64,000 nucleotides of DNA from Flavivirga sp. 57AJ16 (GTDB taxonomy: Bacteria; Bacteroidota; Bacteroidia; Flavobacteriales; Flavobacteriaceae): contig NZ_JAQZAT010000006.1 in NCBI RefSeq assembly GCF_028736925.1, forward strand, positions 186,001 through 250,000, given 5' to 3'. Positions within the stretch are counted from its first letter, which is position 1. Each line of letters opens with the position of its first letter. The position numbers were made by a program, and so were the translations under genes. The notes below the pieces were generated by a model. That model was not told the origin of the DNA. It saw nothing but the letters and a program-made list of their open reading frames with translations, and made no database searches. This document shows, piece after piece, positions 32,658 to 43,571 of this stretch.

Positions 32658-34106
32658 CTAATTCCAACCACCTCCTAAAGCTTGATATAGTTTTACATGG
32701 GCCAGCAATTGGTTCCTCTTGGTTTCTATAAGTTCAATTTTAGAATCCAAAGCTTCACGCTGTGTCTGTAAAACCTCGGTATATTCTGCCCTTGCAGATT
32801 TAAACAACTGGATGGAAAGGTCTATAGATTGGGTTAAACCTTCTACTTGTTTTCCCTTTAAAAAGTAGCTTTCTTTTAAGTTTTCAGCCTTGGATAAACG
32901 GTTTGAAACCTCCATATATGCATTTAAAATAACTTTTTCATAGTCGAAAACCGCTTGCAGTTGCTTATTATTAGCACTGTTATACGTCGCTTTAATGGCA
33001 TTTCGGTTTATTAAAGGCGACACCATATCCCCGACTAAATGATACGCCAAAGATTCTGGCGTACTTGTTAAAAACTTAGTTTTAAAGGCCCCTAGGCCAA
33101 TACCAGCTTTAATGCCAAACGAAGGATAAAAATGAGCTCTGGCAACTTTTACATTTAATTTTGAAGCCAAAAGTTCAAGCTCTGCCTGTTTGATATCTGG
33201 ACGGTTGGTTAACAACTGTGAAGGAATTCCAGAATACATGGTGTCGATTTTTCTGTTTAAAAATGTTTCGGAATTTCGTTTTACAGGTTGTGGGTAGCGT
33301 CCGACCAAAAAATTAATCAAATTCTCGGTCTCTATTATTTGTTGCCGAATTTGGTACTTATTGCTTCGGTTTTTATAGACATCGGCTTCAAAACGCCTTA
33401 CGGCAAGTTGCGTTGTACGGGCAGCTTCTTTTTGAAGTTTAACCATTTTAAGTGCATCTTGTTGAATGTCTAAATTCTGTTGGATAATGGTTAATTGGTT
33501 ATCCAATGCCAAAAGCTCATAATAAGCACCTGCAATTTCTGAAACCAACTGTGTAACCATAAAGTTTTTACCTTCAACAGATGCTAAATATTCCAGAACT
33601 GCTGCTTTTTTCTCGTTGCGAAGTTTTTTCCAAACATCAAGTTCCCAAGAAGCGGAAAGGCCAACTGAAAAATGGGTTAAGGGTTCTGGAAATGCTTCTT
33701 CCTCAACAATATTCAAATTCTTTTCAACGGCACCATTTCGCGTAAATTCGCCCACTTTATCAACATCTGCACCTGCATAAATACCTACAAAAGGCAAGTA
33801 TTCTCCTTTTTTGGCTTTGATGTTGTTTTGTGCCATACCAATTTTTTGAAGCATAATATTTAGCTCTTGATTATGGGTTAGGGCAGTATCAATTAAAGCG
33901 ATTAAATATGAATCTGAAAAGAAGTCTTTCCATTTAACCGTTGCCGTATTTAGTGTATCGTTAGTTAAGTTTTTATACCGCTCAGGCACGTTTATGTTTG
34001 CTTCTCTAATGTTCTTGGTAGGTACACATGAAAACAATGTCATGGCCATTAGGAAACCAACCCAAAATAGTTTGCTAATTTTTATATATGATCTTAAGTT
34101 ATTCAT
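32658..34106 (-). CDS. Outer-membrane channel lipoprotein of an RND efflux system (NodT/OprM type)
   Basis: 482 residues with a lipoprotein signal ending MTLFSC. Two OEP repeats follow, each with a long coiled-coil helix pair (SELGLSAS-type starts such as HFSVGLSASWELDVWKKLRN, then ALDNQLTIIQQNLDIQQDAL; and LLTNRPDIKQAELELLASKL with ARAHFYPSFGIKAGIG). The TNRPDIKQAE and ARAHFYPS motifs are typical of this family. The trimer forms the outer-membrane exit duct. The gene overlaps the end of the permease gene by 8 bases and completes the operon adaptor, permease, channel. Confidence 0.93.
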   Translation of the reverse strand: MNNLRSYIKISKLFWVGFLMAMTLFSCVPTKNIREANINVPERYKNLTNDTLNTATVKWKDFFSDSYLIALIDTALTHNQELNIMLQKIGMAQNNIKAKKGEYLPFVGIYAGADVDKVGEFTRNGAVEKNLNIVEEEAFPEPLTHFSVGLSASWELDVWKKLRNEKKAAVLEYLASVEGKNFMVTQLVSEIAGAYYELLALDNQLTIIQQNLDIQQDALKMVKLQKEAARTTQLAVRRFEADVYKNRSNKYQIRQQIIETENLINFLVGRYPQPVKRNSETFLNRKIDTMYSGIPSQLLTNRPDIKQAELELLASKLNVKVARAHFYPSFGIKAGIGLGAFKTKFLTSTPESLAYHLVGDMVSPLINRNAIKATYNSANNKQLQAVFDYEKVILNAYMEVSNRLSKAENLKESYFLKGKQVEGLTQSIDLSIQLFKSARAEYTEVLQTQREALDSKIELIETKRNQLLAHVKLYQALGGGWN

Positions 34107-37100
34107 TTTTGTTGTTTTTTCTTAAATTTTTAATGAGCTTCTTCAACTTGGTAATGCGAAGTGTATTGGCTCTTGCTTGATTTTCTGCTTCACTATTTCT
34201 AATGAATTCTTCAGAAAGGGGCTCGAAAACCTCATCTTTAATCAGGCTTTTACCGTCAGACATTTTTGCAAAAACGTAGTACAGGCCAGGAATAACAAGT
34301 ACACCAAAAAAGGTTCCTATTAGCATACCGCCCAAAGAGGAGCCTCCAATGGTCCTATTGCCTATGGCGCCTGCACCTGTTGCCACAACCAAAGGAATTA
34401 AACCAGCAATAAATGCCAAAGAGGTCATTAAAATGGGTCTAAAACGTGCTTTAGAGCCTTCAATGGCAGCTTCTAAAACCGTGGCGCCCTGTCTGTGTTT
34501 TTGTACCGCATATTCCACAATTAATACGGCATTTTTACCAAGAAGGCCAACCAGCATAATGACACCAATTTGTGCATAAACATCGTTGGCCAATCCCATA
34601 GCTTTTAGTAAAATAAATGAACCAAAAACACCAACGGGCAACGATAAAATGACTGCCAATGGCAACAAGAAACTCTCATATTGTGCGGCTAATACAAAGT
34701 ATACAAATATCAATACAATAATAAAAATGTAGATGGATTCGTTACCTCTATTGGCCTCGTCAAAAGATAAGCCTTCCCATGCAATATCGTAACCTCTTGG
34801 TAATTCTTTTGCAGCTACTTCTTTTATAGCATTAATAGCATCGCCACTGGTAAAACCTTTAGCAGGCAAACCTCTAATGGATGCAGAATTGTATAGATTG
34901 TATCGGGTAATTTCGTTTGGCCCCAATTTCTTTTCAATAGTCATGAATGCCGAATAGGGCACCATTTCGCCTTCTTCATTTTTTACAAACAGCTTTTCTA
35001 AATCTGATGGTAATCTTCGGTATTCCGGACCAGCTTGCGTGTACACTTTAAAAAAGCGTCCAAAACGAATAAACCCTTGCTCGTAAGTACTACCAATTAA
35101 AATATTAAGGTTTTCCATGGCTTTTCCAATGGTTATGCCTTTTTGCATGGCAATTTTGTTGTTTATTTTTAACTCGTACTGCGGATAATTGGCAGAGAAG
35201 AAGGTAAATAATCCCGTTAACTCTTTTCGTTTAGATAAAGCTTCCATGAAATTATTATTGATGTTTTCAAATTCATGATAATCGGTTGAGTTGGTTTTAT
35301 CCAATAAACGCATGGCGAATCCGCCCGATGAACCAAATCCCGGTACTGCTGGTGGCTCAAAATATTCTATTACCGCACCTAAATCTTTGGTTTCTTCTTC
35401 CAGTTCTTCCATAATTTCATGAACGGAATGATGGCGTTCAGACCAAGGTTTTAGGTTAATTAAACAGGTTCCCGCGTTAGAACCACGGCCTTCGGTCATA
35501 ATCTCATATCCTGCTAAAGAGGATACCGATTCTACACCTTCGGTTTCTTCGCAAATTTTTTGAAGTTTTCTAGCTACATCGTTAGTACGCTCTAAGGTTG
35601 CTCCTGGAGGCGTTTGAATAATGGCGTAAATCATCCCTTGGTCTTCATTTGGGATAAAACCTGCTGGTAAGACTTTGTTTGTAAAATATATTCCGGCACA
35701 GAAAGCGATTAAAATCCCGAAGGTTACAATACGTCTGGCAACAATTTTGTTTAATATCTGAACATATTTTCCTGTGATTTTTTCGAAGCCTTTATTAAAC
35801 CAGTTGATAAATCGGTCTATTGGCGATTTTTTGATTTTACCATGGTTGTTTTTCAGTAGCATGGCACATAAAACAGGTGTTAGCGTTAATGCTACGATTG
35901 CAGAAATAACAATGGCACCGGCCATGGTAATTGAGAATTGGCGGTAAAATACACCAACAGGCCCCGTCATAAACGAAATGGGGATAAATACCGAAACCAT
36001 TACCAAGGTTATTGCGATGATGGCACCACCAATTTCACCCAAAACTTCAGACGACGCTTTGTAAGGGGTAAGATGTTCTTCTTCCATTTTTACATGCACC
36101 GCTTCTACAACAACAATGGCGTTATCTACCACAATACCAATGGCCAATACCAATGCAAACAATGTGATTAGGTTTATGGATAACCCAAATAATTGCATAA
36201 TAAAAAAGGCACCAATTAAAGAGACTGGAACAGCAATAATTGGAATTAAGGTTGAACGCCAATCGCCCAAAAATAAAAACACAACGATAGCAACAAGTAT
36301 AAAGGCATCACGTAAGGTATGTAATACTTGGTCTATTGATGCATTTAAGAAATTGGATACGTCATAACTAATTAGAAAATCAACATCTGGCGGTAGTTCT
36401 TGCTCAAGTTCGGCAAGTTTTTCTTTTACGGCTTCGATGACATCGCTACCATTACTGCCAAAGGTTTGTTTTAATACGATGGAAGCCGAAGGTTTTCCGT
36501 CTAAATTGGAATAAATATCAAAAAACTCACTACCTAACTTAACGTCGGCAACATCTGCAAGTTTTATAATTTCGCCTTCTTTGTTAGCGCGAATAATGAT
36601 GTCTTTATATTGTTCGGGCTCATTATATCGGTTTTGATAGGTCAATACATATTCCAAAGCTTGAGAAGATATACCAGAGCTTCGACCCAATCTACCGGGT
36701 CTTGCTAGTATACTTTGCTCTTCCATGGCTTCCAAAATTTCTTCAGCAGAAATATTATAAGCACGCATGCGGTCTGGTTTTAACCAAACTCTCATGGCAT
36801 ATTTTCTACTTCCTAAAATTTTGGCACTGGCTATACCATTTATACGCTGGATTTCTGGGATAATCTTAGTATAAGCGTAATTGTAAAGAAACTTTTCGTC
36901 ATTATTCTTATCGGTACTGGACAGGTTAACGTACATTAACATACTAGGCTGAATAGGCGTAATAATAACACCTTCACGTTGTACTAATTCTGGTAATAAG
37001 GGCATCACTTGGTCTACGCGCGTTTTAACCCTAACGACTGCTTGGTTTGGGTCCGTGCCAGGTTCAAAAATAACCCTAACGGTTGCTTCTCCTGCACTTG

Positions 37101-37347
37101 TAGCATCAGAAGAAATATAGCGCATACCTTGTACACCATTAATGGCAGTCTCTAAAGGAATTAGCGTGGAATTTACCAATACCTCCGAACTTGAACCGGG
37201 ATAGGCAATAAAAATATTTACCGTTGTTGGTGCAATTTGCGGGAATTGTGAGATGGGCAATTGCTTTATGGCAAGTCCACCAACAAATACTATAATGACC
37301 GAAATGACAATGGCCAAAACGGGTCTTTTTATAAATTTTTTAAACAT
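34099..37347 (-). CDS. RND multidrug efflux permease (HAE1/AcrB family)
   Basis: 1082 residues with 12 membrane helices and two large periplasmic loops. Motifs: MFKKFIKRPVLAIVISVIIV at the start, FQQ-like porter contacts, the proton-relay helix LFALVLAIGIVVDNAIVVVE with paired aspartates, GGAIIAITLVMVSVFIPIS, and in the second half LLGKNAVLIVEYA and GSKARFRPILMTSLAFIAGL. The permease exchanges protons for drugs taken from the periplasm or outer leaflet. A lysine-rich C-terminal extension (about 50 residues) is longer than in AcrB. Specificity cannot be read from the sequence. Twenty-two bases separate it from the adaptor gene upstream. Confidence 0.95.
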   Translation of the reverse strand: MFKKFIKRPVLAIVISVIIVFVGGLAIKQLPISQFPQIAPTTVNIFIAYPGSSSEVLVNSTLIPLETAINGVQGMRYISSDATSAGEATVRVIFEPGTDPNQAVVRVKTRVDQVMPLLPELVQREGVIITPIQPSMLMYVNLSSTDKNNDEKFLYNYAYTKIIPEIQRINGIASAKILGSRKYAMRVWLKPDRMRAYNISAEEILEAMEEQSILARPGRLGRSSGISSQALEYVLTYQNRYNEPEQYKDIIIRANKEGEIIKLADVADVKLGSEFFDIYSNLDGKPSASIVLKQTFGSNGSDVIEAVKEKLAELEQELPPDVDFLISYDVSNFLNASIDQVLHTLRDAFILVAIVVFLFLGDWRSTLIPIIAVPVSLIGAFFIMQLFGLSINLITLFALVLAIGIVVDNAIVVVEAVHVKMEEEHLTPYKASSEVLGEIGGAIIAITLVMVSVFIPISFMTGPVGVFYRQFSITMAGAIVISAIVALTLTPVLCAMLLKNNHGKIKKSPIDRFINWFNKGFEKITGKYVQILNKIVARRIVTFGILIAFCAGIYFTNKVLPAGFIPNEDQGMIYAIIQTPPGATLERTNDVARKLQKICEETEGVESVSSLAGYEIMTEGRGSNAGTCLINLKPWSERHHSVHEIMEELEEETKDLGAVIEYFEPPAVPGFGSSGGFAMRLLDKTNSTDYHEFENINNNFMEALSKRKELTGLFTFFSANYPQYELKINNKIAMQKGITIGKAMENLNILIGSTYEQGFIRFGRFFKVYTQAGPEYRRLPSDLEKLFVKNEEGEMVPYSAFMTIEKKLGPNEITRYNLYNSASIRGLPAKGFTSGDAINAIKEVAAKELPRGYDIAWEGLSFDEANRGNESIYIFIIVLIFVYFVLAAQYESFLLPLAVILSLPVGVFGSFILLKAMGLANDVYAQIGVIMLVGLLGKNAVLIVEYAVQKHRQGATVLEAAIEGSKARFRPILMTSLAFIAGLIPLVVATGAGAIGNRTIGGSSLGGMLIGTFFGVLVIPGLYYVFAKMSDGKSLIKDEVFEPLSEEFIRNSEAENQARANTLRITKLKKLIKNLRKNNKNE

Positions 37348-37369
37348 GTTTTTGTAGATTAAATTCTAA

Positions 37370-38452
37370 TTATTCGGCATATAAATCTAACGCGGCCAAC
37401 ACTTTGTTTGGCTCTAGGAATTTGGTGTGGATTTTTTCGTTGTTTTTTACCATTCTAATACCTTCCAACAAGATGGTATCGTTTTCCGATAAGCCTTTAT
37501 TAACAACAAACAAATGAGGCAATTCGGCACCAATAGTAATTTCTTTTTGTTTTACTGTGTTATTTTTATCTACTGTAAAAACATAGGTTTTGTCTAAAAT
37601 TTCGAAGGTTGCTTTTTGAGGTATAATGATAACGCCTTTAAAAGGAACGGACATTAAAACACTGCCGGTCTCGCCATGTCTTAAAATTCCATCAGGATTA
37701 GGGAAAGTAGCTCTAAATGCAATGTTACCGGTTTCGTTGTTAAACTCTCCTTCAATAGTTTCAACAATACCTTTTTGGTTAAAACGTTTGTTATTGGCCA
37801 TTAATAGCTCGACTTCTTTTTTAGAGTTTTTGTCCGGGCCAGTTATGTAATCTAAATATTCGGCTTCGGGTACATTAAAATAGACCCACATTTTACTATT
37901 GTCTGAAAGTGTAGTGAGCAATTCGCCTTCGTCCAATAAACTCCCTTCTCTTGCTTCAAGGTGGTCCATAATACCATTAAAAGGCGCCTTGATTTTTGTG
38001 AAACCTAAATGGGTTTGCGCTAAAACAACTTCGGCATTTGCTTTTTGATAATTGGCATTAGCTAAGGCCAATTCGTTTTGAGAAACTACATTACCGTCTG
38101 CTAATAATTTTGTGTTTTGTAATTCTATTTCGGCAGCTTTCGATTCTGCTTTCGCTTTTTCTAATTCTGCTTGATAAATATTTGGCATAATTTGGAACAT
38201 AGCTTGTCCCTTTTTAACATGTTGCCCTTCGTCTACAGATATTTTTTGAAGATATCCTTTTTCTAAAGCCCTTATCTCGATGTGCCTGTAAGCGTGGATT
38301 TGACTCACATAATCTTTAGTTAATGAAGTGTCTTTTTTTATTGGATTGGTTACTAAAAAGGCTGTGTGTTCTTTCTTTTCTTTTTTTTTGGCATCACAGC
38401 TTGTTAATATTGTGAGCACTAATAAGCTCATGAAAACGAATGATTTTTTCAT
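37370..38452 (-). CDS. RND efflux periplasmic adaptor lipoprotein (AcrA family)
   Basis: 360 residues. The lipoprotein signal ends ILTSC and the mature part begins DAKKKEKKEH. The order is the usual one: barrel-sandwich half (IRALEKGYLQKISVDEGQHV, KKGQAMFQI), alpha hairpin (about 90-150), second half (FTKIKAPFNGIMDHLEAREG), beta barrel (PDGILRHGETGSVLMSVPFK) and membrane-proximal domain. It bridges the permease and the outer-membrane channel. It is the first gene of the operon. A small secreted protein gene lies 130 bases upstream on the same strand, and no regulator gene is adjacent. Confidence 0.93.
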   Translation of the reverse strand: MKKSFVFMSLLVLTILTSCDAKKKEKKEHTAFLVTNPIKKDTSLTKDYVSQIHAYRHIEIRALEKGYLQKISVDEGQHVKKGQAMFQIMPNIYQAELEKAKAESKAAEIELQNTKLLADGNVVSQNELALANANYQKANAEVVLAQTHLGFTKIKAPFNGIMDHLEAREGSLLDEGELLTTLSDNSKMWVYFNVPEAEYLDYITGPDKNSKKEVELLMANNKRFNQKGIVETIEGEFNNETGNIAFRATFPNPDGILRHGETGSVLMSVPFKGVIIIPQKATFEILDKTYVFTVDKNNTVKQKEITIGAELPHLFVVNKGLSENDTILLEGIRMVKNNEKIHTKFLEPNKVLAALDLYAE

Positions 38453-38582
38453 AATTTTTTTGAAAATAATTTGAAGATAAAATGAATGATAGCTTAGTAA
38501 ATACGGTGGATTTACTAGCTAAATAATGTAATGTTGAAAATGTGTATAAACCAGAATGTTGGTTGGCACTAAAAAAGTATTA

Positions 38583-38978
38583 TCAAATAATAAATACCTG
38601 AAGTCTTACATGTAGTTTTGTTGAAGACTTATCGTGATAGTTTTTATAAGGGTATAAGTATTTATGATTTTGAAGCAATAAATCATTTAAAGCTGAAATA
38701 TAATAGCGTTCAGCTAAAAAGCTTTGAAAAGAATCATGATGGCTCTTAGAAACAGGTTCCTCATTTTCTATTTCTTGGGTTTCAGCAATTTCAAAAATTA
38801 AATTTTTATCATTGTTTTGCTGAAGCGGTCTGAAAGTAACGTTGTTATTAATTTCAGTTTGATGAACTGAGCATATATCACTATTATTCGCTAAAGAATT
38901 AGCATATAAACCTGAAATCCCAGAAAGGATAACAATGTTGATAATAAATAAATATTTAAATATGTTTTTGCTCATCAA
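38583..38978 (-). CDS. Small secreted protein of unknown function
   Basis: 131 residues. The N-terminus (MMSKNIFKYLFIINIVILSG) is a signal peptide or anchor cut near YANS. The mature part is polar, with SHHDSFQSFLAERYYISALN and YLYPYKNYHDKSS, and has no domain I can name. It lies upstream of, and on the same strand as, the efflux adaptor gene with a 130-base gap, so it may be cotranscribed or may have its own promoter. Similar short secreted proteins are common near flavobacterial efflux operons, but a functional tie is only a guess. Confidence 0.5.
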   Translation of the reverse strand: MMSKNIFKYLFIINIVILSGISGLYANSLANNSDICSVHQTEINNNVTFRPLQQNNDKNLIFEIAETQEIENEEPVSKSHHDSFQSFLAERYYISALNDLLLQNHKYLYPYKNYHDKSSTKLHVRLQVFII

Positions 38979-39044
38979 GGCGCAAAATTATTTTAATATT
39001 TATTTATTACCAAATTTTTAGAATGGAGTCTTTAATTTTTGTGG

Positions 39045-41183
39045 CTAAATGCTTTTAGGCAACATCTCAAACCCCATATTGTAAAGTGTAAAACTGAATA
39101 TATCGGCATATTGCTCAATGATTTTGCTAACAGGTGTTCCGGCGCCATGGCCAGCATCGGTTTCAATGCGTATTAAGGTCGGGTTGCTACCTGTTTGTTT
39201 GCTTTGTAATTCGGCAGCAAATTTAAAACTATGCGCAGGGACCACACGATCATCATGGTCTCCTGTCGTTATTAACGTGGCAGGGTATTGCACGCCTGCT
39301 TTTACATTGTGTACGGGGGAGTATCCTTTTAAGTATTCGAACATGTCTTTGTTTTGTTCTGCAGTTCCAAAATCATAAGCCCAACCAGCGCCAGCGGTAA
39401 AGGTGTGGTATCGTAACATATCCAGCACGCCAACCGCTGGTAAAGCGACTTTTGCTAAATCTGGACGTTGGGTCATCGTGGCTCCGACTAATAAACCGCC
39501 ATTAGAACCACCTCTTACAGCCAAATAATCAGAAGTTGTATACTTGTTTTCGATGAGGTATTCGCCTGCTGCGATAAAGTCGTCGAATACATTTTGTTTT
39601 TGCATTTTGGTGCCCGCATCGTGCCAGGCCTTACCATATTCGCCGCCGCCACGAAGGTTCGGAACGGCTAAAATACCACCTTGCTCCATCCAAACGGCAT
39701 TTGTAATACTAAATGAGGGGTTTAGGCTAATGTTGAATCCGCCATAACCATACAATATAGTCGGGTTTTTACCATTAAGCTCAAGCCCTTTTTTATGAGT
39801 GATTATCATGGGTACCTTAGTACCATCTTTTGAGGTATAAAACACTTGATTACTTTCATAATCGTCACTATTGAATTCTATGGAAGGCTTCCAATACAGC
39901 TCAGATGCCCCCGTTTCAATATTCAATTTATAAATACTAGTAGGCGTGTTGTAGTTTGTAAAAGAGTAATAATCTGTTTTTTCTTCTTTTTTACTACCAA
40001 AACCATTCACTTTTCCAACACCGGGCAAGTTAATATCCCTAATCAATTTACCGTTATAGTCATATTGCATCACTTTAGAAATGGCATCGACCATATATTC
40101 CGTAAAAAAGTAGCCTCCACTTGTTGACGGATTTAGGACATGCTTGGTTTCTGGAATGAGATCTACCCAATTTTCCGGCGTTGGGTTGGAAGCATCGACC
40201 GTAACTATTTTTTTGTTTGGAGCGTTAAGATTGGTGACCAAGAACAATTTGCTGCCTTCGTTCTCAATGATATTAGTGTCACTGTCTGTATGATCCAAGA
40301 CCGTAGTCAATTTACCGTTAGGAACAGAAAGGTCTTTTATATACAGCTTATTTCCAGAGGTCGAGACGCGAGGTGTAATAACTAAATATTTATTGTCTTC
40401 GGTAACATGAGCATATATATAGCGATGTTTTTCTTCTTTAGTACCTCCAAAAATTAAGATATCTTCTTTTTGGGGCGTGCCTAATTTATGATAGTATACT
40501 TTATGTTGATCTGTTTTTGCAGAAAGCTCACTGCCTTTTGGTTTATCATAGCTGGAATAGTAAAACCCTTCGTTTTTATACCAGGATATTTGGGTGAATT
40601 TCACATCTATAAGGGTGTCTTCTATAATTTCTTTAGTTTCGGTATCCATGACAAGAATTTTTCTCCAATCACTACCGCCCTCAGAAATGGAATATGCTAA
40701 AATGCTGCCGTCTTTTGAAAAACTGGCGTCTCCTAAAGATACCGTGCCATCTTTAGAAAAAGTATTGGGATCTAAAAAGATTTCAGAGGTGCCATGATTC
40801 TGTTTTCTATAGATCACATTTTGGTTTTGTAAACCATCGTTTTTAGAAAAGTAAGTATAATCGCCCTCAATAAAAGGAGCGCTAATTTTTTCATAATTCC
40901 ATAAACTTGAAAGACGTTCCTTTAGCTCGCTTCTAAACGGAATATGGTCTAAATAGCCATATGTTGTTTCGTTTTGTGATTTAACCCAAGCTTCAGTTTC
41001 TGGGCTTCTGTCGTCTTCTAGCCAACGATATGGATCTTTTACTTCTACATTAAAATAAGTGTCTATAGTGTCTACGGTTTTTGTTTCAGGATAATTCACA
41101 ACTACAGCTTTTTTTTCTTCGTTATTTTTTTTGCAAGCCACTAAAATTAATAGGGTTAATAGGGTTATAATTATTTTTTTCAT
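39045..41183 (-). CDS. Prolyl oligopeptidase (S9A) lipoprotein
   Basis: 712 residues from ATG 41183 (an upstream frame to 41219 only adds residues before the signal). The signal ends LILVAC, so the enzyme is lipid-anchored. An N-terminal propeller ([18 protein letters not shown] onward) is followed by the alpha/beta-hydrolase domain. The catalytic Ser is in [13 protein letters not shown], Asp in [14 protein letters not shown] and His in [12 protein letters not shown]. The family cleaves short peptides after proline and probably acts in the periplasm or on the cell surface in peptide use. It is complete and of normal length. It diverges from the M28 peptidase gene at 41296. Confidence 0.95.
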   Translation of the reverse strand: MKKIIITLLTLLILVACKKNNEEKKAVVVNYPETKTVDTIDTYFNVEVKDPYRWLEDDRSPETEAWVKSQNETTYGYLDHIPFRSELKERLSSLWNYEKISAPFIEGDYTYFSKNDGLQNQNVIYRKQNHGTSEIFLDPNTFSKDGTVSLGDASFSKDGSILAYSISEGGSDWRKILVMDTETKEIIEDTLIDVKFTQISWYKNEGFYYSSYDKPKGSELSAKTDQHKVYYHKLGTPQKEDILIFGGTKEEKHRYIYAHVTEDNKYLVITPRVSTSGNKLYIKDLSVPNGKLTTVLDHTDSDTNIIENEGSKLFLVTNLNAPNKKIVTVDASNPTPENWVDLIPETKHVLNPSTSGGYFFTEYMVDAISKVMQYDYNGKLIRDINLPGVGKVNGFGSKKEEKTDYYSFTNYNTPTSIYKLNIETGASELYWKPSIEFNSDDYESNQVFYTSKDGTKVPMIITHKKGLELNGKNPTILYGYGGFNISLNPSFSITNAVWMEQGGILAVPNLRGGGEYGKAWHDAGTKMQKQNVFDDFIAAGEYLIENKYTTSDYLAVRGGSNGGLLVGATMTQRPDLAKVALPAVGVLDMLRYHTFTAGAGWAYDFGTAEQNKDMFEYLKGYSPVHNVKAGVQYPATLITTGDHDDRVVPAHSFKFAAELQSKQTGSNPTLIRIETDAGHGAGTPVSKIIEQYADIFSFTLYNMGFEMLPKSI

Positions 41184-41295
41184 GACAGATGTGTTTTTAC
41201 ATGTTCCAAAAATAAACAAAATCGTTTATGTATTTGCTGAATATTAAGGATGCTTATTATACCTTTATCACACTTTTGGATAAATTTATAAAGAA

Positions 41296-42255
41296 ATGAT
41301 GAAAAAGGAGACTTTATTTCTATTGTTAACTATTTTTTGTGCTAGTGTATTTTCCCAGGCAGAAATAACAGAAGATGAGCTAAAGGACCATCTGTTATTT
41401 TTAACCTCTGAAGTAAATGGTGGGAGGTACCCCGGAGGAAAGGGGAACAAGCTTGTTGTAAAATACATAGAAAGCGAATTTAAAAAAATGGGGGTCCATC
41501 CCATTAAAAAGAAATATAAGCAAACCTTTAAAGCGGCATTGCGTGTAGAAAAAGGCATTGAAAAGAAACCCGTTGTGAAAACATGTAATGTGATTGGTTT
41601 CGTTGAAGGGAACGATCCTATTTTGAAAAGCGAATATATTGTCTTAGGAGCGCATTACGACCATTTGGGGCTAGGAGGGCCTTCGTCTAAATCGGATAAA
41701 AAAAATGCCATACATTATGGTGCAGACGATAATGCCAGTGGTACTGCTGCATTATTGGAAATTGCCGAAAAAATAGTCTCTCAACAACAACAATTAAAAC
41801 GAAGTATTTTGTTTATTGCTTTTGGAGCCGAAGAACAGGGCTTATTAGGAAGTAAGTATTTTGTGGAAAATCCATTAGTGCCCATATCCCAAATTAAATT
41901 AATGATCAACATGGATATGGTTGGAAGATTAAATGACCAAAAACAGGTTTATATGGGAGGTGCAGGTACATTTCCGGACGGCGTAAATTTTATGTCAGAA
42001 TTAGGAAAGTCCTTAGGTTTAAACCCCGTTGTGCATGCTGGTTCTGTTGGGGGGTCCGATCATGTGTCTTTCTATAAAAAAAACCGCTCTGTTTTAGGGA
42101 TGCACACTGGGGCACATCCGCAGTATCATACTCCAGAAGATACTATTGATTTAATAAATATTAAAGGAGAAAAACAGGTTTGTGAATACATTTATAAAAC
42201 TATCATGAAACTTGCTACCACGACTTATGAGATGACATTTATTAAGCAGGATTAA
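41296..42255 (+). CDS. Secreted M28-family metallopeptidase
   Basis: 319 residues with a signal peptide (1-20, ending FSQ). Zinc ligands are in place: His in VLGAHYDHLGLGG, Asp in GADDNASGTAALLEIA, Glu pair in FGAEEQGLLGSKYF, Asp in MINMDMVGRLNDQ and His in HPQYHTPEDTIDL. The fold is a compact aminopeptidase of the co-catalytic dizinc type. There is no type IX sorting domain, so it is likely periplasmic or released. Divergence from the prolyl oligopeptidase suggests that the two share a control region of about 110 bases and act together on peptides. Confidence 0.92.
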   Translation: MMKKETLFLLLTIFCASVFSQAEITEDELKDHLLFLTSEVNGGRYPGGKGNKLVVKYIESEFKKMGVHPIKKKYKQTFKAALRVEKGIEKKPVVKTCNVIGFVEGNDPILKSEYIVLGAHYDHLGLGGPSSKSDKKNAIHYGADDNASGTAALLEIAEKIVSQQQQLKRSILFIAFGAEEQGLLGSKYFVENPLVPISQIKLMINMDMVGRLNDQKQVYMGGAGTFPDGVNFMSELGKSLGLNPVVHAGSVGGSDHVSFYKKNRSVLGMHTGAHPQYHTPEDTIDLINIKGEKQVCEYIYKTIMKLATTTYEMTFIKQD

Positions 42256-42385
42256 GCAACTTAATTAAAGATAATGACTGTGTTAAGTTTGTAACTTAGT
42301 ATGCTTTTTAGTATAATATATTCCTGCGAAGTCTGCGACTTTGCAGAGCTTGTGTTTAAAAAGTAACGTATTTTGTAACCCTATT

Positions 42386-42418
42386 AGACCTGACAGGTTT
42401 TAAAAACCTGTCAGGTCT
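42386..42418. terminator. Perfect palindrome between M28 and asd genes
   Basis: AGACCTGACAGGTTTT and its mirror AAAACCTGTCAGGTCT form a 16-base stem around one base. It serves two converging genes. The same AGACCTG-type stem is inside the dispersed elements at 29701 and 61259. Confidence 0.7.
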
Positions 42419-42443
42419 TCTAATTTTTTCAGGCTAAAAGAAC

Positions 42444-43433
42444 TTACACCAAACCCTTTTCAACCAGATATTCTGCTATTTGAATGGTATTTGTTGCTGC
42501 GCCTTTACGTAAATTATCGGCAACAATCCACATGTTAAGCGTATTTGGTTGTGTTTCGTCTCTTCGAAGTCTACCTACAAAAACCTCATCTTTATCGTGT
42601 GCATAAATTGGCATTGGATATGTGTTGGTATCTGTGTTGTCCTGTACCACGACTCCAGGTGTTTCGTGAAGCATTTTACGAACATCGGATAAGTCAAAAT
42701 CATTTTCAAACTCTACATTTACAGATTCCGAATGCCCTCCAGCAGTTGGAATCCTAACCGCTGTTGCCGTAACAGAAAAAGTCTTGTCATTAAATATTTT
42801 TTGAGGCTCGCGAGCCAATTTCATTTCTTCTTTAGTATAACCATTTTCTAAAAAAACGTCACAATGTGGTAGCGCATTTCTACCAATAGGATAAGGGTAG
42901 GCCATTTCGCCATCAATCCCCGCAATTTCATTTTCTAATTGTTTTACAGCTTTTACACCCGTACCGGAAACCGATTGGTAGGTAGAAACGATAACGCGTT
43001 TCATTTTATACTTTTTATGAAGAGGTGCTAATGCCATAACCATTTGTATGGTTGAGCAATTGGGGTTAGCAATAATTTTATCCTCTTTAGTTAGCTCACC
43101 AGCATTTATTTCAGGAACCACCAGTTTTTTAGTAGGATCCATTCTCCAGGCCGAAGAATTATCAACCACCGTAGTACCAGCTTCTGCAAATTTAGGGGCC
43201 CATTCCAAAGAAGTATCTCCTCCTGCAGAAAAAATAGCAATCTGAGGTTTTGCGGCTACGGCATCTGCTAAACCAATAACGGTATATTCTTTATTTTTAA
43301 AAGTTATTTTTTTCCCAACCGAACGTTCTGATGCTACAAGCAATAATTCCGTTACGGGAAAATTACGTTCCTCTAATACCTTAAGCATCACTTCGCCAAC
43401 CATGCCAGTGGCTCCAACAACTGCTACTTTCAT
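42444..43433 (-). CDS. asd: Aspartate-semialdehyde dehydrogenase
   Basis: 329 residues. It reduces aspartyl phosphate to aspartate semialdehyde, the branch point to lysine/diaminopimelate, threonine and methionine. Seen are the NADP-binding VAVVGATGMVGEVMLKVLEE, the catalytic cysteine in IANPNCSTIQMVMALAPLHK, and RIPTAGGHSESVNVEFEN containing the active-site histidine. The length is typical. With alr and other cell-wall genes nearby on the same strand, the diaminopimelate role is notable, although mscL and a terminator separate them. Confidence 0.95.
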   Translation of the reverse strand: MKVAVVGATGMVGEVMLKVLEERNFPVTELLLVASERSVGKKITFKNKEYTVIGLADAVAAKPQIAIFSAGGDTSLEWAPKFAEAGTTVVDNSSAWRMDPTKKLVVPEINAGELTKEDKIIANPNCSTIQMVMALAPLHKKYKMKRVIVSTYQSVSGTGVKAVKQLENEIAGIDGEMAYPYPIGRNALPHCDVFLENGYTKEEMKLAREPQKIFNDKTFSVTATAVRIPTAGGHSESVNVEFENDFDLSDVRKMLHETPGVVVQDNTDTNTYPMPIYAHDKDEVFVGRLRRDETQPNTLNMWIVADNLRKGAATNTIQIAEYLVEKGLV

Positions 43434-43500
43434 TTTGTATAATATTTAATAAATTTCTTTCGAACAAAATTAAGTATTAATTCTATTTTAGAATCTAAAA

Positions 43501-43533
43501 AAAGACCTCATTTTCTTTAAATGAGGTCTTTTT
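43501..43533. terminator. Terminator between asd and mscL
   Basis: AAAGACCTCATTT and AAATGAGGTCTTT pair over 13 bases with T runs outside, so it can work in both directions. On the minus strand it ends the mscL transcript before asd. Confidence 0.85.
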
Positions 43534-43571
43534 AACAACAAATAACACGTTGTTATTTATTTAACAAATAG